Part shown: positions 11,600 to 22,928 of the stretch, piece after piece
How positions within the stretch are numbered: the stretch's first letter is position 1
How the letters are laid out: each line of letters starts with the position of its first letter
NCBI GenBank assembly: GCA_003254885.1
Contig: QANT01005791.1
Coordinates: 1 to 64,000 of the forward strand
Length of the DNA: 64,000 bases
Direction of reading: 5' to 3'
Origin: Purshia tridentata
Taxonomy: Eukaryota; Streptophyta; Magnoliopsida; Rosales; Rosaceae
Position numbers and translations under genes: made by a program
The notes under the pieces: generated by a model
Databases searched by the model: none
What the model saw: only the letters and a program-made list of their open reading frames with translations
Told to the model about the DNA's origin: nothing

Positions 11600-14100
11600 G
11601 GTCGAGGCCTAATTCTTTGGTTAGATTCGATTGGGTCCATTCATCCATATTCCATGTTACAATTTGGGCTTGTAAATGAGATTCTTTTGAGGCCTGTTTG
11701 GTTCCCTGAATGAGTCCTTGGAAATATTATTCATTCTTTTTGTTTTTTTGATAGAAAATAGAAATAGAGCAATGCATTCATTCAGAAAGCGAGCCAACTC
11801 GCACGATTATAATTTATAAGAGCGAGAATTATAAGGAAACACAACAGAACTAAAATTGGTAGATAAATGCTTGATTTCATCCAAACCAGCCCTTGAGCAA
11901 AAAGAGAATGACAGCAACTAGAAACCAGTCACAATAGGGCATCATAACCACCCACAATAGGGCGCGAAAAAGCCACCACCACCACCTCGCCAAGGTCATA
12001 ACCACTCACAATATGGTAGCAGCATCCACATTCATCCGCACCATGCCAGCAGGTGGGCATTGCCATCGCGCACCCTATCATCCTAAGGGACAAAAATACC
12101 CTTATACACAAGTAAGACGAGTCAAATTCCACGCTAGGAATTTGACTTGAACCAACATTGTTGCACGCAACGACTGTATGGTTTCTATATTCTAATCATC
12201 TACGAAAGAAAGCCCAAGATCTTGTGCTTGGGCCCAATGTTGGGTTCCTCACTAAACAATAATTTTTATGAGGTCCAATAATTTTAAAATCTTTTTTCCA
12301 TGAGTATTCATACATGTAAAAAGTAACACATTCTCATAAGTGTAATTGCTAAATATGAGAATATGATTTTACACTCATTCCCAAGCTCCAAATTCATGAA
12401 TCAAATGGATCTTAAATGCACCCTCAAATCTCATAGTGCTAAAAAAATTTGAATTTTCCAGTTCTACCTCTAGGTACTGATCAGTTATTATATTTAAGAA
12501 TTAAAACATAAAATTTAGACATTTTAAAACTAAAACCACGTCTTGATTGAGATCATGAAACGTTATTCATAAACAAAAAATAACGTTATTCTTAAGTTTT
12601 AAATAGAAAAGTTTTTAGTGATAACTTTCATTTTTAAACGTAATGGAGAATCCCCAACTACGTACTAACTTGAGTACTCAGCCATTGATCTTCATGAGGA
12701 GTTGTTTTTCTATTAAATGATCCAATGGAACCAAATTCAATTACAATATAGAGAACCCAAATCTAGATTGTCTAGTATAACTAAACCCCTCATGCTTTAA
12801 ATTTTTTAATCAAAATGTTGCTATGTCATTATCATTATCACATGCATACTTTCCCACTAATAGCAAAGATTTAGGTCACTTTTTGTTAATTTCTTTTTTG
12901 TTTTTTGTTTGTTTTTGAAAACCAAAAATAATGGCAAACTGCGCCTAATAATGTATCTAGCCCAACCAATGGCCATATACACAATCTTGGACATTACTAG
13001 AGTTGATAGAATATATCCATTATTAAATAATGAAAGATAATCTTTCATTATTTACATTATTAAATATCCATTCAATAATGAATTATGAAAGAAGGAGTGG
13101 GACAAATTGCCCTAAAAGTTCATATGAAATGAATGGGTACCAAATGGAAAAACTCGGACTCTTTTTCAGCAGATAATGACATTGACTGATATTTAGCAAT
13201 ACATGCATTGATGCATACAGTTGTATTTGTCCAATGCTTGCAATCATCCAGCACTATAATTGGAAGAGGTTGCTAACTAATTAAAAAAGTGAACAATTAA
13301 TTTTAAATTTTACTATTATGTACTCAACAAGAAGGAAGATTAATTGGTAACCAAAAAGAAAATAGAATGAAGATCCAAACTAGATATTTTTTTAAGGGCA
13401 AACTTCATTTTAGTAACTCAAGTATAGCATATTTTGTAATTTGGTACTCCAATTTTAAAAAGTGAAATTTCGATACCTCAACTTAATTTTTGTGACATTT
13501 TCGTACTCGCATTAGTTTTTTCATGATAATAACAATTATATCTTTTATAATTAACTAAAAAGAGGTAAAAAATATAAGAAAGAAATCACACATCTTTACT
13601 CTAGAGAGCAAATTTGGAACCAGGCCTAGCTAGTACTTATTTTGGTACTCGACTTTTGATTTTAACTATTTATTAAAACCTCTTCTTTTTACTTTCTCTC
13701 TTCTCTTTCTGTTAATGATTAAGATTAAAAACTTAGTACTAAAATCTCTCTAATTAATTGGAAAGAGGTGTGATTGTCTTTCCTCGTCGGTGCTACAACC
13801 GTACAACCTATTATTAACATAGCAATTTTTTTTGTCATACTCCAAAATCCAAATCTGCATTCAATTAAAAAACTCACATGCCTATCAAAATTGAAAAGCT
13901 ACATTTTTATTCACATGTTTTATTTTGGTTTGGCGGCTGGAAGCCTGAAACTGTGGTTGTAACTTGTATATGTTATCTGAAGACGAGAAAAACTACGATT
14001 CAATGCATATAGACACAACTTTAGATTCATTGAACCTGGACATTGTACTGAACAGCAGCAATAATGGTTTCAGTTTCTATTTTCCACATCGAAGAGGAGA
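11600..14100. other. Intergenic sequence, possible retroelement remnant at 11740-12100
   Basis: No gene is supported. The part at about 11740-12100 (starting tttttttgatagaaaatagaaat and becoming GC-richer) resembles the edge of an old retroelement or LTR, but no coding domain, poly-A tail or flanking duplication could be defined. The remainder is AT-rich. Confidence 0.3.
13024..13054. repeat. Perfect 15-bp inverted repeat with 1-nt spacer
   Basis: taaataatgaaagat is followed by one A and then its exact reverse complement, atctttcattattta. Partial copies of the same words (attattaaatatccattcaataatgaa) follow directly, so this is probably the centre of a decayed fold-back element. Confidence 0.85.
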
Positions 14101-14108
14101 GGACAGCT

Positions 14109-14129
14109 ACGTGGCAGGTTAAGCCACGT
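14109..14129. promoter_or_regulatory. Inverted pair of ACGTGGC / GCCACGT elements
   Basis: ACGTGGC and its reverse complement GCCACGT are separated by 7 nt, and the second overlaps a CACGTG G-box (14125-14130 region). The pair lies about 1.3 kb upstream of the DUF506 start codon. The core matches bZIP/bHLH-bound ABRE/G-box sites. Function is inferred from the motif alone. Confidence 0.4.
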
Positions 14130-15175
14130 GTGAGAACGCTCTGGCCCACAATGCCTGCACGGTGTTAAAATGTCACTGATGAGTCAACAAGTCTATGCAA
14201 TGTGTCTTCCAAAAGAAGAGTGTAAAATGGGACCATTTCATATCCAAATATGTAGAATAGAACAAGATTACTTAGGTATACTTTGGTGTAGAAGCATATA
14301 TTCTAGCTTCCTACAAAGGAAAATAAAACAGAGAGCATATTCCTCTGGGATATTTCAGCCAATGCATTTTTGTTACTTGTTCACCAACCACAGTTTGTAT
14401 TGTGGTTTTTTATTTTATTTTATCAAATGGATCATATTATTTATGTTATCCATTGATGTAAGACTCTTTTGATACCATAAATAAAATTAAAGTATCAAAT
14501 TTTAAATCAATTAGCAAATGAGGGTAAGGGTAAGACCCTTATAAGCTGTTAAACTAAATATCATTTTTTCATATGAAACAACGCACTCCACATTTTTACA
14601 GTTACTAACTTTTTTAACAATTATTGTTATTATTATTTTTGTTAGTGTTAAACTAGGCCCTCTAAGTTTATTTTTGTATCCACAACTAGTTTAGTGCTAG
14701 TAGATCGTATTACTATTACATATGACTTTGTATTAAGTACTTATCAACTCAAATTCACTAAATTTGTATAAGGTTTGAGTCATACTATTTTAACAAATTT
14801 TCAAATCGTATTATGGTATTGCTATTTCTTAAGTCTTAAGTAAAATGAGAATATGAGATCGAGCTGGACATATCCCAATTTAATTTAATATAGAAGAGGC
14901 AGCTCCACGTCAGAGGGCGACTTAATCGATCAAAGACCTATTTTAAGTCCACTTCAAATTATCTCTAATTTATAATAACGAGGAATTTAATTAAAGTCCC
15001 TTCCAGTCTTCCACGGTGTCCTCACGCCTACACAATCCTTGTATATCTCAGAAACAAATCAAAACAAAAAAAACCGAATGGGGAGGTAAAGGAAGCCAGA
15101 TTCATTGGAAAAAAACGAGATGAAGCCCACATACATGATACATACATACAATGTCACAAATAAAGGTATGCATGC

Positions 15176-15184
15176 CTATAAATA
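15176..15184 (+). promoter_or_regulatory. TATA box of the DUF506 gene
   Basis: ctataaata lies 228 nt before the start codon and fits transcription from about 15210. No other TATA-like match sits closer to the gene. Confidence 0.55.
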
Positions 15185-15250
15185 ATGCAGAGCGCGGCGT
15201 TTAGTTCTTCACATCCTGTCATCATCTTCATTCTTTAGGTTTTGTCTTTT

Positions 15251-15302
15251 ATGTAAACATCATGAACACAACATGACAACACCTCTCTCATTTTCTGTAT
15301 AA
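15251..15302 (+). promoter_or_regulatory. Cluster of three upstream ORFs in the DUF506 leader
   Basis: If transcription starts near 15210, the leader contains a minimal start-stop (ATGTAA at 15251), a 4-codon ORF (15262-15276) and a 9-codon ORF (15273-15302) that overlaps it in another frame. All precede the main start at 15412 and could lower its translation. Confidence 0.4.
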
Positions 15303-15411
15303 GAAAAACCCACATACCATTCACTTGAATCACTATCTCTCAAAAGTGAAAGCTAAAAGATAGATAGAGAACCTTAAAGCACAAAAGGAGAGAATTAAAG
15401 GGTACGTATCG

Positions 15412-16750
15412 ATGAAAATGGCTAGGATTCCGGTGAGGTTTCAGAGGGTGGCTGCGGCGTTTGACGAGGTGGCTCGGATGAGGCTCTGTGAGAGCAGCGG
15501 GAGCGAGCACTCGGCGGCCGGGGAGGAGAGCTTGACGGACCTTGTCAAGTCTTTCATTGAAAGGGGTGGCGGAGAAGGGGATATTGATGCTGAAGAATTA
15601 CATCATGACAAGGAACAAATCAGCGAAGAATCGGAGGGTTATTGGTCTGATTCGGAGACCAAAGACACCTTACATACTCTGCTTCATAAAAATGGAGATG
15701 GGGGTGATGATGATGTGAAGCAAAGCATTGTTGCTGAGGTAGAAGCTGTTTGCGAGGTCGTTGGGGACAGGTCGTCCAGAGGTTTCAAACGCAGTTTGAT
15801 GACTCATTTGCGCGAGAAGGGTTTTGATGCTGGTGAGTCAATTCAATTTTGCTTGAAATTTAGAATTCTGCTTAATTACTTCTATTAGAATCCAAGATTT
15901 GAAGAATTCCATCTTCTTAACTAGAAAAAAGATCACAAATTTTATAGGTATAAACTAGTTGATCAGGAGGGTTATAGCCAAAAAAGCAAAACTAGTTCAC
16001 TTATCAAAAGGGGGATTCAATTTGTCAAAGTTGTTCATATGTTAGAAAAATCCCAACTTCCCAATTGGCTTTTCAATATCATATTGCCTATAATTTAGGC
16101 ACTGAGTACTGGTACTTTTTTGAATGACTGTTACAACCTAAGTTTAGGCACTATTACTAGTAGTCCTTGAATAACTGCTGCATAAGCAATGAGAATTGTT
16201 GAGATTTGTTACTAATATTGTGCATCCAAATTAATGTCCAGGCCTGTGCAAATCAAAGTGGGTGAAATCCAGTCGGTTTCCAGCAGGGGACTACGAATTC
16301 GTTGATGTCAATGTCAAAGGGACTCGCTACATTGTCGAACCTTTCTTTGTTGGTGAATTCGAAATTGCTCGTCCCACTAGTCGATACACATCATTACTCA
16401 ACATCTTCCCAACAATATTCGTAGGAGAAGTCGAGGAGCTGAAGAAGATTGTGAGGCTGATGTGCAGAGCCATTAAGAAGTCCATGAAGAGCATGGAGAT
16501 GCCAATGCCTCCATGGAGAAGAAATGGGTACATGCAGGCCAAGTGGTTTGGTACCTACAAGCGCACAACCAATGCAGTTCCAGCCAACAAGGCCTTGGAA
16601 TTAAATGAGAGTAGTTTTGGTGTGAAGACATCACTTGGGTTTGAGGCTTTGCCTACAGAGTACTATTGCAGAGGCGATTTTGCTGCCAAGAATGGTTTGA
16701 GAATTGGCCATTTGACTGCTGCTTTTCAGGGCAAAAGCATAGGCATATAG
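15412..16750 (+). CDS. DUF506 (PDDEXK-like) family protein, 2 exons
   Basis: Exons 15412-15832 and 16242-16750 give 309 aa. A second in-frame ATG two codons on (15418, MARIPVRF) could also serve as the start. The N-terminal third is acidic and low in complexity. The conserved DUF506 core follows: FKRSLMTHLREKGFDAGLCK, FPAGDYEFVDV, RYIVEPFFVGEFEIARPTSR, then VGEVEELKKIVRLMCRAIKK and MPMPPWRRNGYMQAKW. The family belongs to the PD-(D/E)xK nuclease-like superfamily, but no nuclease activity is established here. As I recall, some Arabidopsis members restrain root-hair growth under phosphate control. The gene has a TATA box at 15176 and upstream ORFs in its leader. Family assignment is firm; the biological role is not. 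Confidence 0.9.
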
Positions 16751-17280
16751 ACATCATGCACTTGTATTTGTGTTACTGGTATTCCTCTTGTAGAAATTAG
16801 AAGCATATGGATTTTGAGATTGTGATTTTTTGGCTTCTGGCCTTATGGCCTGGTATACTTGTAAAAACCAATCTGGTTTTTTTTGAGAAGACAAATTTTG
16901 TAAAATACCCATATTATTATTTTTGGAATAAATGTAAAGATCAATTTGTCCACATCCGAATTCCGAAATACCCATATCATATTTTTGACTAAATGTATGA
17001 TTTTTAATCAAGGTCATAAGATCTTTTCAAGTTTAATGTGGATAAATAATACGTATGGAAAAAATGAAAATGAATGTAGGCACCGATAGACGCAAACAGC
17101 TGGGGAGTCTCAAAGCATGTTTGCCTGGAAAGTGACCCAGTGAAACACACTGTTGATTTCAGAGAAGGGTCTCAAGAAATGGCTAAATCCTATGTCATTT
17201 CACTCCTCTCCCCTTCTCATATTGTTCATTCAAAGCACCAAAAATAAAAAAGAAATTGATTTTCTTTTTAAGAAAATAGA
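16751..17280 (+). other. 3' flank of the DUF506 gene, no further gene seen
   Basis: Probable 3' UTR followed by AT-rich spacer. Two diverged copies of aatacccatat(tatt/catat)ttttg...aaatgta (about 16905-16935 and 16969-17000) look like a small local duplication. Confidence 0.4.
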
Positions 17281-17289
17281 ATAAAAGAG

Positions 17290-17760
17290 ATGTGAGAAGC
17301 TCGGTAAGCAGATCCGTCGACAGAGATTTGTAGAAATCTCACAACGACCGGCCAGTAAACCTCTCAACGGTTCGATTTAGCTACAGCCACTATGGCAAAT
17401 TCAAGATCAAGGGTACAGATTCTAACCCTTCTCTTGGTACATGTAGCAAGAGAAACACATAATCAAACATGAAAATTAGACGGAAAGAGAGAAGCTTTTT
17501 TTGTTTGCATTCAAACTTATAAAAGCGACTGAAACCTGAATGAAACGTTAAACCGCTAAAGAGAGCTATGGAGAGACCGAATGTGATGAACCTCCGAACC
17601 CTAGGAGCTGCTTTATATAGAATGATGTTGAGTGGGGGTGGAAGAGGATTAGATCTCAGCCGCATATCTGTGAAACGAGGCGTATCATCCGGTGCAACGT
17701 ATGATGATCTAGTTCTATACAATCGCTACTGCGATGTTTCTGTTGTTGGGCTTAGAAGGA
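17290..17760 (-). promoter_or_regulatory. Promoter-like and structured segment, possibly an uncharacterised minus-strand ncRNA gene
   Basis: On the minus strand this holds, in order, a site-II-like AAGCCCA (plus ttgggctt near 17746), a TATA-like ctatataaag (plus ctttatatag near 17611), a telo-box-like ctagggtt (plus aaccctag near 17598) and then about 300 bp of mixed-composition sequence. Near its end GAGATTT-CTAC-AAATCTC forms a perfect 7-bp stem, flanked by TGTGAGA/TCTCACA arms. The two overlapping open frames (plus 78 aa, minus 110 aa) resemble no known protein. Site II plus telo-box pairs are typical of ribosomal-protein and snoRNA promoters, so a small ncRNA is a guess; I could not place clear C/D or H/ACA boxes. 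Confidence 0.25.
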
Positions 17761-18443
17761 GCTGTAAATCTGGACTGTCCAATATGCAAGTGAAGTCCAC
17801 GTAATGGACGGCTTGGAATTTCTGCATAACCTCCAACATAGAATTTTTCAGAAGAATAGTATTACTCGATATTTAAAACTTACGTGGTGTATGAAAAAAT
17901 GTAAGAAAGTAAATACATACACTCAATAATATTTTAGTAAAAACCTATCTTCTTTACGCGTACCTTGTTATAATTATACATTATAATTTGAGTGGTATGC
18001 TACGTCAACACTACATGACATGCTAACTTGATGTTACCATGACAGTAATGTTTGGACTAGCAGGGTTCTTTTAAACTAAAATTGAGAAAAGCTAAAGATA
18101 AAGAACTAGATGATGAGTTCAAAAATAAAACAATATCCCATTCCAAATTTATATTATGTTTCAAAGATGCTATCTCCAGTCAAGAAAAAGGGAATATAAT
18201 ATATGCATCATGCATGCATGTCACGCTATTGTACAAAACACTCTGTAATGTAACAGGAAATCAAGCGTTACCAAAATTACTGGTACATAGTGAAGATGAT
18301 CTAAGTTTGAAGCTTTGTTTTTTTTTAACCCACCTTCACTTTTCCCTTTCTTTTGTGATAATCTACATAAATCCAAGTTACAGGTGGTGAAGTAGTGCAC
18401 AAAAACTGAAGAAAGCCATGAAAAATGATAACATTTGGTTCTG

Positions 18444-19686
18444 CTAGCTGTATTCATTGGGATTTTCTTTGCTCCGGATGATGGGAACACCATCTTCCCT
18501 CCAAATTATCCGCTCTTCACATAATGCTGTTACCACGTCCACGTATAATCGATGCTCCTAAAATTAGTAAGGAGAAAATAATCAGAAAATCAATTGCATA
18601 ATGCACAGAATAACAAATCTATGATTCCATCATCCGAGAAAGGTCATTATCCAAGAATGAAACAGATGGCAAAAGCTTCTTCTAGTCGGATTTTCTTTTC
18701 CCGCAGAACATTTTATTGTTATGACACTCTCAATCATTTTTTTGTCTAAAAACATTCTCAATTTAAACAATTGAAACTATAAATAGAAGTTTGATATAAA
18801 ATTGCATTACCTCCTGAAGAACCCTTGCTGCCAGCTCCTCAGCAGTGTCAATAGCAAGCACAGGTACAACTCTTTGAGCAAGGATACGTCCAGTGTCATA
18901 ATGCTCGTCAACAAAATGTATTGTAGGGCCTGTGTATCTGACCAAAATCAGAGACATGATATTAGGACTTCTCCTCATATATGCCAACAGTACAGCATAA
19001 CTTGAATACAGCAAAGTTAGGTTCATAAGCAATTAGACTTTGGTATTAGCAGCATACCTTGCTCCAGAAGCAATGACAGCTTTGTGGACCTTCATACCAT
19101 AATTTCCTTTGCCTCCAAATGCAGGAAGAAGTGATGGATGGATGTTCACTATGGATCTGGGATAAGCTTGTATCAACTCTACTGGTATTAGTTTTAGATA
19201 ACCAGCCAGGATAACAAAGTCAACCTCAAGTCTCCTGTAATGAAACAAAAGAAAACATAATCAATTCAAGTTGGTATATATTTCCTAGGCTTATGAAACA
19301 TGAGAGAATGAATAAAGAGAATGTACATTTAAAGTTAAACTATGGTCATAGAAGAAGATGGTAACTTTAGCCATACAAATAGATTGTTTTAAAGTGCACG
19401 CAACACTGAATGTTACTATAATTCCCCAAAATATGAGGAAGCTGATAAAGGGCTGTAAAGAAAGTACATGTAAAAGCTCTTCTGAATACTGTCACACAGT
19501 AACTCATCTTCTGACAAGGGCGTAAATTAGATACTACTAATCACCCAGTGTTAGACCAGACTAGATATTTGATGACAGTGCTATTACAAAATTGAGTTAA
19601 TACATTAGAAACTCTGCCTTAGCAAAGTGTGGAAGGTTCTTATAGCAGATTAAGTATAGACAGATGGTTCGTCATTCAAAAATAGG

Positions 19687-19730
<44 letters not shown>

Positions 19731-20875
19731 TTGAATAAGATAATTATAAGCAGTTGAAGAGCCTGACCTGAGGGAAGCAACAAGGTCAATTGGATTTATC
19801 CCATCAGGCTCATTTTTTGTTTTGGTGAACAATATAACTGGAAGGCCCTTATCTCTTGCATAGTCAGCACCTCCGCAACCTGACATGTAAAGATAAGATT
19901 CAATGTACATGAATGAATTTGCAATTATGCATCAACGATTATGCAATATAGTTCTGAAGGTCCTAACTTGCTTTTTGTTTTCATCAAATTCTATCACTAG
20001 CAGAAATCAAGGGGGAATTTTCCTCTATAGGTACAAAGGCTTTTATTTCTGAAAATGGTGTTTATCCAAGTTGCTAGAACAATAACAAGAAAAGAAACCC
20101 CAATTACCCATCTAGGTAGTGATTAAACAAGCGTTTTGAACAAGTCTAAATGTTCAACAATAGTGCTGCCACTGAAAGGATGTTAATATATGTGACTAGG
20201 AAATCACTGAACATAATCAATTACATTTCCTTTTTTTTTTATACTACAAAAAAACCGAGATCAAAATTGGGGGTCAGGTGAATTATTTGATTTAAGAAAC
20301 AAATAAATATTTTTTATTTGACATCTATCTTGGTTCTCAATTCACATTTAATTCAATATTGACATTTATTTCAACAAATCAAGCATTTTGGCAAATAATA
20401 AATTATACTGAAAAAAAAAACTTCCAAAAAAAATTGAATAAGCAAGAATAACATATATTAAGATTGAGCCAGGGAGAAAATTGTACATAGAGCGGAGGAG
20501 ACCTTGTTTATTTGTGACTAAAACAACAATGTCTCCATGAATTGAACCCCGAATACATGCTTCATGAATGGACCGGAAGTTGGAGCCTCCACCGGATACA
20601 AAAACCGCAAGCTTCTTCCGTCTAAGCCCATTTCTCAAATCTTCTTTATCAGAAGCAAGGGCCCCAATTCTCTCTGAGCCATCCCTACACTCCATCCCCC
20701 TCCTAGATAGTGCAAATTTTGAAATAGAAGGGCAAGCTTTGAAGGAGACCCATTTGGGGCATTGGGAAAAAGAAGTAGAAGAAGAATGCAAGGGCAATTT
20801 TACAAATAATTGGGTTTTGGTATTTTGAATGGATGGGGTTGAGCAAAACCCACAAAGCAGACGCTGAGTTTCCAT
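18444..20875 (-). CDS. PUR3/GART: Phosphoribosylglycinamide formyltransferase (GART), plastid-targeted, 5 exons
   Basis: This enzyme carries out step 3 of de novo purine synthesis, transferring a formyl group from 10-formyl-THF to GAR. Exons on the minus strand are 20875-20503, 19879-19768, 19234-19058, 18937-18811 and 18557-18444, giving 300 aa. The first roughly 80 residues are Ser-rich and poorly conserved, as expected of a plastid transit peptide. The mature enzyme begins KLAVFVSGGGSNFRSIHEAC, which includes the phosphate-binding loop. The catalytic Asn and His lie in NIHPSLLPAF (about N192, H194), and the catalytic Asp is in DEHYDTG (about D235). The start is METQRL at 20875, and a 5' UTR intron acceptor is plausible near 20982. 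Intron 2 contains a GA microsatellite. The gene sits head-to-head with the EAR-motif gene and is flanked upstream by a segment shared with the ceramidase gene. Confidence 0.95.
19691..19728. repeat. (GA)n microsatellite in the formyltransferase intron
   Basis: About 19 AG units inside intron 2, 39 bp downstream of the exon 2 donor on the minus strand. Confidence 0.85.
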
Positions 20876-21089
20876 TGAGAGCAAATGCTGAAAATGAATT
20901 GAACAACTCAAGACAATGAAAAACAGAATCTTTGGCTTTGAAGGATTTACACAAATGTTTGAGAAGAACAACAGAGTTAGTCTGTGATCAAAAGATTTGA
21001 TTTAAAGCAACCTGAAAATTTTATTTTAAACAATTAGAAAAATGAAGAACAAACAACTAAGCACGGTTAACATAAAAAGCAGAAAATTA

Positions 21090-21765
21090 CATATATCCTA
21101 AAACCAACAACCTCAGGGATTCTAAACAATGTGATTATATATTAAGCATAATCTAAACTCAACATTCTACCAAGTTTAACTGCTGAACTATAGCCTAACC
21201 TCACACCTCAAAACACTTCAATTAAATCAAAGACAAGGTCTAACTTTTACAAAACTCAAGCTAAAACGCACAGAATTCATACAAGCATGTCATAAAAAAA
21301 ACCCAGTACTCGTTTAGATATTTGAAACTAAGCATAACCCATGAGACTCATAAAGCATCAGAAAAATCCCATGTGAACCCAACCCACCCAAAAATCGAAA
21401 CAGAGAACAAAAGCAAGTTGTAGATATTATACAGAAATACAATATGTGTCTGTGTGTGTGTCTGCATATTGAATGAAAACGAACCGCTTAAGCTGAAGAA
21501 GATCTCATTCCTTCTTCTCTGCTGCTTGGCGCCTCTCTCATCTACGCGCACACACACACACACAACAAAAGGGGAAAGCTTGTCAAGCAAGCGGCTGCCG
21601 CTAGTTTCACTGCTCGAGGAAGAGGCAAGACTGTAAGTGACTGAGGAGAGAGAACTAGAAGCCGAGTATGCTTGTGTTCTTTTTGTCTTTTATTTGTTTA
21701 ATTTTCAATGCATTGGGTTATGTTGGGCTTCTTGGACCTAAGGCCGGTGCAGACTGAGAATGATA
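21090..21765 (-). promoter_or_regulatory. Formyltransferase upstream/leader region, copy B of a shared segment
   Basis: Diverged copy of the region upstream of the ceramidase gene (10600-11580), in the same orientation relative to its gene. Matching blocks keep their order: cctaaaaccaa, a run with actcaagctaaa, tttgaaacta, ctgcatatt, gatctcattccttcttctct, tgcttgtg, actgagaatgat. It probably contains the promoter, first non-coding exon and 5' UTR intron. Confidence 0.6.
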
Positions 21766-21769
21766 GGCC

Positions 21770-22700
21770 AGCCCAGTATCTATTTGACCCACAAAAAAAA
21801 TTACAAATATATCTCTCTTCAATGCTCTCATCGGAGAGATTATTGGCCAAAATTTTAGTCCATTTCAAAATTCTTGTAACTGCGCGAATCCTAAGTCATT
21901 ACACTTGTCCATTTTAATTAGGTTAATCATTTCATGTTTAGACTGCAACCAAATATCAAATGTTATGGTTTTGTTTAGTGTATAGGATATTATTAAATAA
22001 TATAAATAATTAAATTCATATGTATTTAAAAAAAATGTTTTTAACTCTTTCAAGCCACGTCTTAGGCCTTGAGCTATCAACTTCATAATAATATGCCATG
22101 GTCATTAAGTTTTGAGTCTCAAGGCTTGAATTCCAAGACTTGAGTTTGGCCTTCAAGCATGTGGCTTGTGTTTTGTGACTTGACTTATGGTTCGTGATTT
22201 GAAACCTAAGGTACATAGCATTCATTGATCAATGGCTCCTTGTTGTGTCCTATAAGGCTATGAGTCATCACATATCACAAGTCGACAAGTGCGACTAACT
22301 AATTATCAATTTAGTACAATTTCTTGAAAATTTATTGAAAGAATCTCAAGAAATCAGAGGACAAATGCATATTCAAAACTTTATTATTTTGTTATATACT
22401 ATATACACACAAATTAAACACATTCTCAAAATTGTTTTCCATACAGCTAAGATATTTTAATTTTAAATTGTATTACCAAAATTAGTTTTATAATGACCAA
22501 GCAAATAGCCCCTTTGTTTTCTTGTAGGACAACTATGAAAAATTAGAAAGGGTAGAAATTATATGAATTTTTGGGTGATGATTAATTTATTGTTTCCCAA
22601 TCATTGGTGAAGCAGATCTAACAAGAGACGAAATTCCCAATCCAGTGAGTAAAAAGAGTCCACACTAGAAAGGAAAGGACAGAAGCAAACGGTCCTGATT
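21770..22700. other. AT-rich intergenic sequence, no gene seen
   Basis: Spacer between two divergent genes. A stretch at about 22055-22230 repeats the words cttgag/aggctt/gacttg many times, a simple degenerate repeat. No coding exon is supported. Confidence 0.5.
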
Positions 22701-22709
22701 TGGCATCAT

Positions 22710-22715
22710 CACGTG
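22710..22715. promoter_or_regulatory. CACGTG G-box before the EAR-motif gene
   Basis: A palindromic G-box 214 nt before the start codon at 22929, within the likely core promoter. It is a possible bHLH/bZIP site; function is inferred from the motif and its position only. Confidence 0.35.
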
Positions 22716-22928
22716 AGTAACGGTGTACGAGCCACCATGCAATTCTTCCCAAACTTGGAAACCAACCCATAAAATGATAAAAACATCAAAACACACCCAC
22801 CCGCCCACCCGCATCTAGAGAGAGAAAGGAACAAAGAAAGAAACGAACGAAATTTTGAGTTTTTTATTTTTAATTTTACGGATCGGACGCCCAGCGAGTC
22901 GCCAACGCAGAATCGGAGATCCTGATCC

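Noticed and set aside
11929-12132. Possible LINE/LTR coding fragment
   Set aside because: Composition shift only; no reverse transcriptase or gag motif can be read on either strand.
17590-17610. Telomerase RNA template candidate (aaccctag)
   Set aside because: Only 8 bases match and lie in a promoter-like position; no USE element or pseudoknot was identified.
17568-17804. 78-aa plus-strand ORF starting MERPNVMNLRTLGAALYRMM
   Set aside because: No recognisable family and no matching exon nearby; it overlaps an equally long ORF on the other strand and promoter-like motifs.
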